DNA of 64,000 nt from Cardinalis cardinalis (Eukaryota; Chordata; Aves; Passeriformes; Cardinalidae): the NCBI GenBank assembly GCA_014549065.1, contig JACDOX010000023.1:1-64000 (forward strand), written 5' to 3'. Positions within the stretch are counted from its first letter, which is position 1. Each line of letters opens with the position of its first letter. This document shows positions 13,001-25,200 of this stretch, piece by piece. The position numbers were made by a program, and so were the translations under genes. The notes beneath the pieces are model-generated. The model made no database searches. It was not told where the DNA came from and was given only the letters and a program-made list of their open reading frames with translations.

Positions 13001-16000
13001 CTAGAGCACAGCATGTTGGAGTTGAATATGACTATTGGCAAGCTGGGGAAATCCTAACCAGAGTGGCTGGATAACTTGTGCACAATTCTGGATGCTGTAT
13101 GTTTACTTCCTTTAGCTGATAAGGAAGCACTAGGTACTGTGAACATCTATGACGCATCTGTGACAAGGTACAGCAAAACTGAATACAGACATAGGAAGGG
13201 AAAATGACCTGACTGGTGTAAATAGGTTACTCTTAATTTTTCAGTTTGGTAATTGGCTCTTCCACAGCTATGGGATTCTTCTGGATTTGGAAGGGACTGT
13301 CATTTCTTTCCTNGGGGTAGAAGCCAGCTCTCACTGGAATATGGAATACTGGAATATGGTTAACTGGAGCTGACAGAGAAGGTAGTGTTAAAGGCAGTTC
13401 TCTCACTGAGACCAGTCTATCTGGAAAATATAATAGGAGATAAGTGGCCAACTTCACACTGGCTTGATCCCAGCATGCTGTGGGAGGGTGCATAAAGCTG
13501 CTCCCAGTTCCCTCAACACTGGAGGTAGGGGGTTTGGGGGACTGTATCCCCACAGAAGTGGAGCATGGAGCTGGCAGTAGCTTACTGTCAGTGCAGCAGT
13601 CAGTGTTTGTTGTAGATGCCCCACGTGGACTTAACAGTGTTTNCCTTTGTCTGTTTCTTGAGTCTTCCTGCTTTGCTTCAGGGACTGTCTCCAGGCGGGT
13701 TTCTGTATTTGTTATCTCTCATCATCAGTGGCATTTAGGCTTGTTTCTTTTTCATCCTCTTCCCTGCCTCCCCCTCTGCAGTGAATCACTGAAGGGCTGT
13801 TTTTCTTAGTCATTAAATGTAGGTGTTTGCACACCCCAGCACAGGCTGGGAGGAAAATTTAGCAGACAGCTGTCTGGCAATTTGAAATTAAACAAGAAGT
13901 ACTTTTATGGGTTCCAATTAATTTTAATTTTTTTGTAAACAAAAAGTCTATATGTAGTCTATAAGATTCTTTTCTACAAATAGGAAGCACAGTTAGTTTG
14001 TTGTATTCATTATGAAAAGGGGAGGTGGTTATAATTTAGCCCCACCTTGCAATGGAAATATGATTATTTTGGGTTTTTTTTCCCTTGTGATACCCCATGG
14101 TTGATATTTATCTTATATATGCTTTTTTTATATTGGACCATAGTTTGGCTGTTCATGGAGAATTACTAAGGAGCTCATCTCCTATTCTTCTGCAGATAAG
14201 GAGATTTTGATAGGTCACTGGATATCAGGAAGTGCAATTAACGTTAAAAATGAGCCTTACTCTTGCCATAATCTTACTTTATGTAACCACACAAATGTTG
14301 AGATATTTTGGGACCCTCAGTCACTTGAGGTGAGAGGGGAAATACTCGTAGAAAAAAGGACCTTCCAGATGAGGTTTTCCTTCTACTCGGGCTTCTGGGT
14401 AGGCTCCAGAACTTTCATGCTCCATGCTGAGTGCTCCAAACNGACAGAGATGTTTAGGGTGGTGTTGCTCAATAGGGGCAATGCTGACCTCAAGTAAGAG
14501 ACCATGTATATTGGTCTTTTCCTTCTTACTTGCAGTGATATAATGGCTAGTGTTTTAAGCTGGTTAGAATGTTTAAAAACCCATCATTTTCCTAGAATAC
14601 CCAGCTAGTTGTATTAGCTGAAAAGAAACATGAAGTGTCCCAGCACCTACAAAAGAGTGGATCGGGGATCCATCTGGCTTGGATGTTACCTAACTTTGGA
14701 AATATTGGTGTTTCAATTTTTTCTGTATCTCCCATTCACACACTGAAGTATGATATAAAAATGGAAACATTCTTTTCATGCCTCTGAAGTAATGAGAGTA
14801 AGTAATTAATTCAGAACTGTGATTATGACTATTCAGGTATTAAGAGCAAAGGAACACGGAGAAGCAGAGTGGCTGGATGAATTTGGGGGTGTCTCGGAAC
14901 TGACAGTGAAAAGACATCTGGGAAGCTGATAAGGTGAGTAATATTTGTCATATTCTTTGGAGATTTATGTTTTTCTGTGGTAGATGTGTGTTCCAGCCAG
15001 TTACATTATGGAACAGCACAGAAGTGCTGACCTGTTACTGTCCTAGACTGTAGCTCAAGANGGTGCTTTGCAAGTCAGCCAATGGTGCTTTTTGATGTGG
15101 CCCTCAATACTGCTTTGACTGCAGTGCTGAAAATTGTCATCTANGTTTTTGTGATGCTTTACAAGGAAAATTTCTGAAAGCCATTAATAACAAGTGTGTT
15201 CTAGTGCTTGAACAGAGGCCAGAATAAAGTTGGATTAAAGGGCATTTTGCCCTTGAGTTAAATGGCGCTTTGGAAAATGCTTATCTGGTATGTATTGTGC
15301 AAACATGGGACTTTAAGTTTCCCATTGCAGTGGTAAGGCTGGATCAAAGGTCAAGTTATAAAAATATGAATTACTATGAAATTGTGCCAGATATAGGCAA
15401 AATATGCTTCTGAATTTTGTAGTAATTGAAATAAATTAAAAGACTTTTTTGCTTTTTAAGTTTTTTAAATTTTGATTTTCTGGCAGATAAAATTTTGAGG
15501 ATACTTAACATTTTTAAACTAAGAGTGCTAAATATGATTATTGAAATTCATGGGCCCAATCAGTTCTGTAACTGTNTAACTGAAGTACAGCTATTGTAGG
15601 TATGAATCTTGGGTTGGGGAAAGCGTGTGCCTCCCCTTTTTACTTTTAGTATTGTTTTACGCNCTTTCTATATTCCAAGGTGCAGCTCATTCAAAATGAT
15701 AGCTCTCATTGTGCATACAAGCAACAGATAGTCTTTAAATGTAAAAATCTAGCTGAAAATGATCAATTGCCTTGTTCTGTCCCATCAAAACCACACGTGA
15801 GNTCACTTTTCTAGATTTTGAGTTGCTATGCTTTTTAAATGGATGGAGGAAAGACTGGCATACTGTATGTGGNGCCCAATAAAACGAGAGAACCAGTAAC
15901 CCTTTTGCTAGAACAGCTTTACATACAAGACAAATAATTACCTCCATGTGAAGAGAGAAATAGTTTGAGAGGTTATGCTGCTGGTTTGTTTGCTTAGTTG

Positions 16001-16178
16001 AAAAGATTGTTGAANGTGTGCTGCTGTGGCCTAAATTCGTGGTTACTGAGAAAACCAAACTTGCTCTAGAGGAAACTTTTGTGATTGCTGAAGACATTAT
16101 TAGGGCACATTTGAAAGTGAGCTGAAGAGAATATGGCTTCAACCAAGTTATCTTTCTCTCTTCTTTCCTTTTTTTCAG
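10031..16178 (+). other. Presumed 5' UTR intron of SRBD1
   Basis: This lies between the CpG island and the first coding exon and holds no coding block that I recognise. It contains a G/T-rich low-complexity stretch (about 11,670-11,750). A candidate non-coding exon at 14,837-14,933 is listed separately. Single N bases begin here, at 10,631. Confidence 0.6.
14837..14933 (+). other. Possible non-coding 5' UTR exon
   Basis: The segment is bounded by attcag (AG at 14835-14836) and a strong donor, aag|gtgagta (GT at 14934). Spliced to the coding exon at 16179 it would place aag before ATG, giving A at -3. It contains a nine-codon upstream reading frame (ATG within ctggatgaat, ending TGA). The pyrimidine tract before it is poor. 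No transcript evidence is available, so this is a weak prediction. Confidence 0.25.
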
Positions 16179-16255
16179 ATGTCATCTCTACCAAGGAGGG
16201 TGAAATGTGTAGCCAAAGCCCCTACATCAGAAGAACTACCTTCATTTCTTAATTC
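16179..16255 (+). CDS. SRBD1: SRBD1 coding exon 1 (start codon)
   Basis: The acceptor tttttcag is followed immediately by ATG; donor gtaaga at 16256. It encodes residues 1-25 and two bases of S26 (MSSLPRRVKCVAKAPTSEEL then PSFLN). MSSLPRR is shared with mammalian SRBD1, which fixes the start. Because the exon begins with the A of ATG, the initiation context is set by whichever upstream exon is spliced on. Confidence 0.9.
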
Positions 16256-19200
16256 GTAAGATAGTTTTTTCCTTAGGATTTTTTTAAAGGTTTATGCTAA
16301 GCATGAGCAATTGCATAAGAACAATAATCAGTTTCTGAGAAGTTGATTAAAAAGTTTTCATGCACANTTATAAAATGCAGATTACTTAGGCTTCTATATG
16401 CTCATAATGAAGATAGGATGAAAGTGTATTGCCAGTTGTCCAAAGAGTCATGTGTACGATATGTGTATACATCATAAAAGTTGGTAGATTGTTTAAGCCA
16501 TTAGCTCTGCAGCAGTGTGGAGTCTCTCTACCTTTCTGTTAATTTTTCCTGTTCACTTTCTTTCATGCCAAAAACCACACAAGACTAGCTCACTTATGTA
16601 TTTTTTTTATTCTTCTCATAAGCAATATTGTTGATTCATTTGTTTTTCAGGAGCTCTGAATCAGAGGAGGAAGAGGAGGAATGGGAACCAAAAAGCAAAA
16701 TTGCCAGGAGACCTCGTTTGCCAACGAAAACTGAGGCAAAAACTAAAAAAGCTGCTGCTTCACGATCAACTGTGGCCAGGAAAATGGTCAAGAAGGTAGC
16801 AATAAAAGAGGAAATGGTGAGTATCTATAAGCAAGAGACATTTAATTNCTGCTCTTGGGAAGTAGCATGAGCAGATTTTCTGACTCTGGTTGAGTTGGTT
16901 GCCTGAGTCTCATCAGCTGATAAAATTCCACTGTTCCTGTGAATGTTCAGTATGTTGGATAAGCATGGCTTTGTTTTGCATTGAAGTGTAGATCCATAGA
17001 TCCATAATCTAAGGGTCCTCCTTGAAAATTTTGGCCAATTATAATAGGATGTCGTTTTCCGTGGATCTCTTTCAACAATGTAAATTAAAAAATGCCTCTG
17101 TTCTCTCTGGTTTTGGGATTGCGCCTTTGTTGTCTTCTACTTTTCACTGTTTGGGTACCACAAAAAGAAGGTAGCCTGTTCTTACATTTCCTTGCATGGC
17201 TGTTCAACCCAGTAAGGATTGCAGTTTTATTATCATTCATATAGAACAGAGTTATATTGAAAATTAGATATTTCTGTATCGCATCATGACAGAAGCCAGT
17301 CCTTTTGACTTCTGAGGATGACCTCTGCAGAAAGTAAGTAAAGAAGGTGTGGCTTGTCCAAAGTTAAGCTGAATCTTGGCAGACCAGATCTCAGTTCCAG
17401 TTCCCATGCTGGGAACCTANCACCTCAGAAGTGCTTCCCTGCCCTGCTGTTTCCTCTTTTGTTGACGTGAAGGAGGCAAAGATTGTAGGTCAGTGTCTTC
17501 TGAAGGAAGGTTCTATTAAATTCTTTGTAAGGTAGTTTTATTTGAACTTAATCAGAGATCTGGTGTGTTTATATTGTTTCCTCCATTCAAGATACATTTC
17601 AGGTTACCTGATTTCTGGCTTGGTGTTTTGCTGCCAGAGACATTACTTGGAAAAATGTAATGATATCTGGTAGCAAGTATTTTTAGAGTTTAAATGAAAT
17701 GTTGAACCATTNTAACAGTCAGTGCTTAATATGGTATTAATTTCTTTCTGGCAGGATGTATCCTTGCCTATTGCACCTGTAGAAGATAATAAAATGCAAC
17801 TTCTAAAACCTAAGGAAGAAAATGCAGGCACTAAACCAAAAAGTTTAAATCAAACGCCTGAAGTGCCTAAGAAAATGGAAATAAATTCATTCCAAGGGAG
17901 AAATCAAGACAGTTTAGTGAGTGATGAAAAACCCTCAACAAGTGTTCCTGTAGTGAAACAAGAGAAATGCGAGGAAGAGTTTGCATTTGATGAACCACCC
18001 TCTAAAAAGATTAAGTTGAATGCATGTCCTGAAGGAAAGCCAGTTAAAAATCTGGGAGGCAAGAAAATAAAAGAAGAATTTGAAATGAACTGGGATATTG
18101 TACAGGTATGAGACTTTTTCTTTTTCTGAGGTACCAATGAAATTATTTCCCGCATAATTAGCGCTNACAGTCTTAACATACAATTTCAGTCCTCTGAAGT
18201 TGTCGTTTAACCTCTGCTTAGGTTGTCATAAAATGTGTATAAATATAGGTGTTGGTTGGTAATTGTTAAAATGTCAAACTTTTACATCATTCTAACATCT
18301 GTGACTTTGGGTGTCCTTAGAACAAAGCTTGGCTGTAACAGTTTGTGTGGTCCTCCTGTATGAGGACATGGGGTTTTTGGTGGATATGCACAACTGAAAC
18401 TCCCAGAGGAAGGCATGCTGACAGATTTGGGATGTTTGTGTGCANTTTTACAACTTAGTATTTAGTCAGTGTGGATCATTTAGTTGCAGAGACCCATTTG
18501 AGAGTGTTTATCAATTTATGGTTCTATCAAGGAAGGAGATTTGCATTCCTCACACAGCAGTCACAACAAGGGAGATATCATCTTTGTTTTTGTAGGGTTT
18601 TATCTTTGAAGCCATTCGGGTGGAGGCAGTTTTAGCATAGCTCTTGTGCTGGAAGCCTGGGTGTGATAATGGAAGATTTTAATATGAATAGAATGGGAAN
18701 AGATAGGACATCTTGTATTCATCATCCTTAGTACAGTCGGCTTAAGAAAGCTGTAAAATTTTGTGGGTTTTCTCACGTATTCTTGGAAATACATATGGAG
18801 AATTTGATCCTTATGTGTGCTGTAAAAGGAGTGAATATGATTGTGCAGGTGTTACATTTTTAGGCTTCAGAAGGAAACTTTTGAAAGGCTTTTGTATCAG
18901 CCCTCTGCAGTATCTACTGTAGTGAAGTGCAAACAGATCTTGATGGTTACAATGTTACTGAGATAAGCTGCTTGCATAGGGTGTCAGTGATTTCATATTG
19001 ATACCCTATAACTTTAGAAAGCTCAATTTGTACAAAATCATGTTTAACTTTGCAAGGCTTGGTTTGTCTTGAAACTGGCAGTAGTATTGCTAGTTTCCTG
19101 TTACTGGTTAAGTGGGATTTGGATCAGCTCTGGCTTTGTGGGTTTTGTTTGTTTAGCTGAGCCATGAGGTATGTCAGTGTTGGCTTTAAAAAAATTTCCA

Positions 19201-22200
19201 AGTTTTCTGAGTTACTGTGTACAGACACATAACAGCATAAACTGCTGTTTCTGCTTTGTTTTATAATTTTGGTTTGATGGGTTTTTTCCCTTGGTTTGTT
19301 TGTTTTATTTTGTTTTTTTTTTTTCTTCCCAAGAGGTACTGCTTCCTGCGTTTTTTACTGCGGTTACAAGTTTCTGGAAACATTGGTTGCTGCATTTCTT
19401 GCTGAAATGCTGGGTGTGGTGGCTGGATACATGAGGAGTCTGACATGCTGTCTTGGGGAGGACAGTAGTGTCTGCTGGCCAGTGCAATGTTCTGGGAGTG
19501 GTTTTGAATGTTGAATGAGAGGCTGTTTAAAGCAGTCTACCATCTCTCTTAAATGTGTTTGGTTGTTGTGTTTGGGTTTTTTTCTCTCCTTTGACAGGCC
19601 TTGTCAGAAATAACAAACGTTGAACCATGGGTGTGTGCAAACTTGATTTGGCTCTTTCAAGAGGAAAACACGATTCCTTTCATTGCTCGGTACCGCAAGG
19701 AGCTCATCAATAACCTGGAGGCCGACNCCTTGCGGGAGGTGCAGCACGCCTTGGAGGAGCTACGGTGAGTGAGGCAACAGCNCAGGAAGGGATCTGGGTG
19801 GGAGGGGAGTACCAACTGCCTGCTGCTCCTGTGTCCCTTCTTCTGCCTCCTTGTACACACTTCAACTCTAAAGGAACTAATAAAGAAAATAAGTTTTAAA
19901 CTGAGGTAATTATGCTTGATACCTATCTGGGGTTTTGTTAGGGGTTTTTGGGAGATTGGGTCTTTGTTTTTNCTTTTTTTTCTAAGTAGCAAGAAATCTA
20001 GAGTTATTAATTTTCAAAGAAAAATGAACATCTTAATTTCTTTGCAGTTTATTAGAACTGCACAGAAAAACTGATGCTTAAAGAGTAGTTAATAGTTGCT
20101 GGAAATATGTAGCATGATGAGANGGAAGCTCCACTCGTAGAAAAAGAATCACTAAGAACCCTTGACACCCTGCTTGGATNAGGGAAGCTTCTAGTGAAGA
20201 GCCTTTCTTAGATTGGCGTGTACCAGGAGATGAGATTTAACTATCCCAGATCACTGTAGGAAAGAAATGATCAGCAAAGCTTGTGGCAANGGATGAGACT
20301 GCTTTCATTCCATCTTACTTTTGAGTGACCCTGTGTTCTTGAGATGGCAGGGGAACAGACTGGTCAGCTATTCTGTCAGCTTGGTGTTGTCCTCCTTGTA
20401 CTCCCTGCTAACCCCTACCAAGAGATCCCTTCCAAGGAGGGAAGGTGGCCTGAGAGAGTTCTTGTCTTAACAAGTAATTAAGTAATAACTAAATACCTCT
20501 GCTGCTTGTGGTTACTCCCATGTACCTTACTGAAGACCTAGGAGTTTAAATCTGGTAGCCTGTAGTTGATGCTGCAGAACTGTTTTGATATGAATTGTAT
20601 CTGTAAATTGTATCTGTATCTTGTATCATCAGTGTGGATTTATTCTAGGGCCTTNTTATTTGGCTTCCGGGCCAGTAGTATTACAGAAATGTGTGGAGCA
20701 GTAATTACTATCAGTGTTACTTGATGATTTTTCTTAGAACTACCACAGGATATTTTGATACAGTTTTGAACTACCTGAAGAGGGAGAAAAATGGTTAGAA
20801 ACTTTTAAATTATCAACTTGATTTGTTGAAGGTTGACATAAGGTACAATTTCCAGGGGCTTCAGAGAGTTTCAGCCGTGTAATAGATGAGGTCACTGTGA
20901 AATATAACTGTTAACACTAATCTCTTGCATTTTAGTACTGTTGCAAAGAAGACACATACCATGATACAAAAGTTGAAGAAAGAAGGAAAGTTATCCAGTT
21001 GCCTTTTAAAAGGATTGCTAAATTGTAGAACTTTGGAAGAATTAGACCANGTGGTCAGTACTCTAGTCTTTTTCAGATCAACCTTAGTTTAAATGTAATC
21101 TTGCATTACTGAATAATGCATAATGTCAAGTTCCTAGCATACTGAAATACCTTGCTGCTTTTTAATAACTGGTTTTGTTTTGTTTGTTCTTTTTGTTATA
21201 AGTCTGCACCTTATAAAACTGGGAGTAAAGGCACCAAAGCCCAGAGGGCCAAGCAGTTGGGATTAGAACCTGCTGCTCTCTCCCTCCTGCAGAATCCTGT
21301 GGAACTCAATCTCTTTTCTTACATTAGACCCAATACCAAAGGTAAGGGCTGTGCTTCTTTGACCAGTAATGTTCTAAATGTCTGAAAATATTTTGAGAGG
21401 GAAATTACTTTATTGTTCTGATGTTGCTGGAAGTTAGGCAACTACTTGAAATTCCAGTGCTTTTAGCAACATGTGATAACATGTTAACACACTTAATGAC
21501 TCTTCTTCAACCTTTCTTCTCTCTTTGTATTGCAAATAGTAATAACTGTGGTAAAGAAATGACATAAATNTGGAGATCTTATAGTTGACATCTGTATTTA
21601 CTGATAAGAGACAGGGAACCACAGCACACACCTGAGGCCTTTCCATTGTTCTACTTGTATTCCTGAAGATTCAATGCTGATTGTACAAGAGGTTTATGCT
21701 CATAGTCTGTACAGAAGGAAATGTCACCCAGCAAAGCATATCTTAATGAAAACTGGCCTGGGAGATTGGGAGTGAGCAGGAGAGTTTGTGTCTGAATGAC
21801 AGTAGGGATTGGAGAAGATGTAATTTCTGTAATTGGAGCAAGAACTTTTAACAGCATGATTGTCACATGTAGATTGCAGAATTATGTGTCTTTGTGAGTG
21901 CAGTTATGGGTGGATCTGTAGGGGGCAATCTCTGACAATAAAATGTGAAGATTGNTGCAGCCTTCTGTATGACTTTAAAATAGAGATGTACTTCTATTCT
22001 CGCCTGCCCCTACATGTACTTTTTGAATTTCAGCGTGAAGGTATTGAAGCTTCTTAGTGAGGTTGGTTCTTACTTTTTCCCCTTCAGTTTATTTAAGTAT
22101 TACTTATAAAATTCTACTAATTTTGNAGTGAAAATTGGTTACCAAATATTCTGTTTATTAAATTACTGCATTTCNGCATATGGCGTTACTTCATACAGCA

Positions 22201-25200
22201 GGATTGTATGAAGTAATATTGTAGCCATATATNTGACTATTGTGGTGCAGTCTAACGAGCCAGAAAAAATCTCTGTGAAACTTCAGATAAATTATTTAGA
22301 GTATTTTCAAAAGGAGGTGCTGTTTGTTGCACCATAAACATTAGTTTTTTGAAACCAGTACACCTATTTTCAATTCTGTGCTAAAAATATTGCTGCTTAG
22401 GTTTATATAATGGTCTGCCTTTGAAAGACTTCAGAAGTTAGATACATCTATGAACTGGGTCACTTTTACCNCTTTGGGAGCCAGTTTGACAGCTTATATA
22501 CAACTTGAGATCAGAGTGCTTTTGTTTTTGTTTTTTTTAAGGAATAAGCCATTTGCAGTACAGAAAAGTTTTCATCAAATCTTAGTATTTTGGTTCTTTT
22601 AAATTCTCAGTGTTTTTCAACTTATCCTAAAAATAAACTGAAATAAAAAGAGCAGTTCATGTTTCAAGGCCTGACATTGAAAGTTCAAGAAGCAGGTTAA
22701 CCAGAAAACTTTGTTCTTCTTTTTAGTTGTATGCGTGGTCAAAAATTTCTAATTACACAAGCACGTGNTGGTGGACACAGTAAAGTGTCTGTGTGAGTGG
22801 TGCTTGTTGAATGGGAACTTTCTGATTATTTCTCAAATTCTGACTTGTTTGGGCCTGAATGTTTCAGTCTGTGTTCAGCATGATGCATGTCTTCAGATTC
22901 CCTTAGCTTTGTATTCTGACATAATTTCTACCATAAGAAATAGTAACTCATAGATGTAAGGATCCAAAATTTACAACTTCTGATAAGTTTAGGCATTTAA
23001 TAATGTATTCTTATTCTCACTTTTTTTTTCTCTCTGGCTGGTAAGTTTAGCTTCCTCNTCTTAAAAATGGGCCAGAGAAATTTTTTTTATAGTGTAACTT
23101 TATAGCCTAATCAGAAGCAGGGTTCTGGATTCCATGAATAGGTAAAGCTGTGCAAGCTGCTGAAATGGTGTAAATAAAGCTGTCCATTGGGCAGCAGAGT
23201 GAACAGCAGCCTGTGTTGCAGAGACAGAGACAGTAATGCTGCATCTGCCAGCTCTAGGATTCTTGCTGTTTGGTCTGAGGCATTCATTACTGACTCTTGC
23301 TAGAAGCAGAGCTAGATATATCAAATTAAAATNCAAGATGTCTGTTTTATTTCATTATCTCTGCTTCTGGTCTAATTCAAACCCTTTGCTAAGGAGAATT
23401 ATGTATTTCTTCTTTTGGCCATTTGAAGGAAANAATGGGTTCTGTGTGTTGGAAATTAACTAATGATTCTGTTATCTCTCCAGAAATATGAAGACGTAAC
23501 TCTAGGTCTTTGAAGGTGTTTTACAATTTTGGTGTTTCATAGGACAGGTTGATGGTGCCCTGACCTCAAAGTGTTGTTGTGCAAACTCCTGCTACAATAC
23601 AGTGGAAATATGAAACTATTCCACAGAGAAAAGACAGGATTACCTGCAAAGAATTTAGGCAGTTTTCATACCAGTAGCAAAATATGTAGACTTCTCCTGC
23701 AGTTGTTCATTTTATTAAAAACTCAAAAATACAAATTTTTTTCAAAAATTCTATTTAAATATCTTATTTTACTATTGCACTATTTACATCACAAATGTCA
23801 AGATCTGTTAGCATCCAAGTAAAAAAAAAAATTCTCTAATTTTAATGTAATTTTGACTTCCAGAAATGCATTGGTCACTTCAAGCTCATTAAAAATATAG
23901 TTTCTGATGTTTCGGAAAGGAAGCTTTAGTTGATAAAAATTTTAATGAATTAGGGTTCTTTGAAATCTTTGCAAGTCAGTCAGATACCTTTAATCAGTTT
24001 CCTTTTAGCTTGCATATCTTTTCTTAATACTTGTGCTGTTCTGTTAAGTAATTTTATTAGTTTTTTCTGTAATTATTAACTGTATATTANAGTGACTGTG
24101 TAGTCTATAATTATTTTTCTTCTAAGGGCTTGCAAATATCCAGGAAGTAGAGGCTGGAGTGCAGCATATTTTAGCAGACATATTTGCTAAAGATAAAGAT
24201 ACGCTGGATTTCATCAGGAAATTGTAAGTTTCGTCCTTACTTTCTAAACTTTCTTGNTTGCATGGTAAAATGCAGTCTCCTAGTGGCAGATACAGGACTT
24301 TTTGTTAATGATGTGAAAACAGTGTTCCTGTGAGATGGATTTAGGGCTCTTCCTTGGTGTGTTCATTAGCCCTTCTGGCTGTCAGTGCAGTAGAGGTCTG
24401 CTATGAGCATGATGTGGTGCTGTAACTCCCAAAGAGTGAAAAACTCTGGGCTCTGNCCTGTGAATAGCAGATCTCCCTTACAATTAGTGAGCCATGAGGG
24501 AGTTTTCCCTCTTTGTGCTTCCTTCAAGCTATACCTCTTCAGAAGTGANTCTGCTTAAGCTCTTGCTCCAATAGCTGACCTGACACCAGTCAGTGCAACT
24601 AGTGTGCAGTGATGGTTGATTTTGGCATTGGTAGCCAATGAGGCAAACAAATACGACTGTTTTTAATGCAGGACTCACTGATCTTTAATTGTGTTAGCTG
24701 AATTTAAGTTTTCTTACATTACCTGACTTCAGTGTTGTCCTGTCTGGGGAGTTGGTATGACAAGGCAGTAGTCACTTGTTATTTNATTTTGTCTGCTGTG
24801 TGCAAGAGAGTTATCAGAGAACATGCACCACCTTAGGAGCATGCTGAGCTGCTTTGAAACAGCAGTGTGATAATTTCAGTGAGGGGGGGTTGTTTAGTAA
24901 GCTGTCACTACCTGACTGTCACTTTCATTATTTTGACCACTGNAAGTTCCTTAGTTGAATCTCAGTGCTCTACAGATGAATCCTGTTCATCTGAAGTGTG
25001 TTATATGTATGATAATCACGAGGAGCATTCAGGATTGACTGCCATTATTTTTGCAACTTCCCAAAATTTGTTATGTGAAGTTTAACGCATAACTGAAGTG
25101 CAGGTGGTGGCTTTTGAGTTTGCATTCCCTTGAGGAGAAGGACTGTGAGCAGCTTTTCCTGCTTGAATGTTTTCTCTTGGTATATTATAGTCAGTACACA

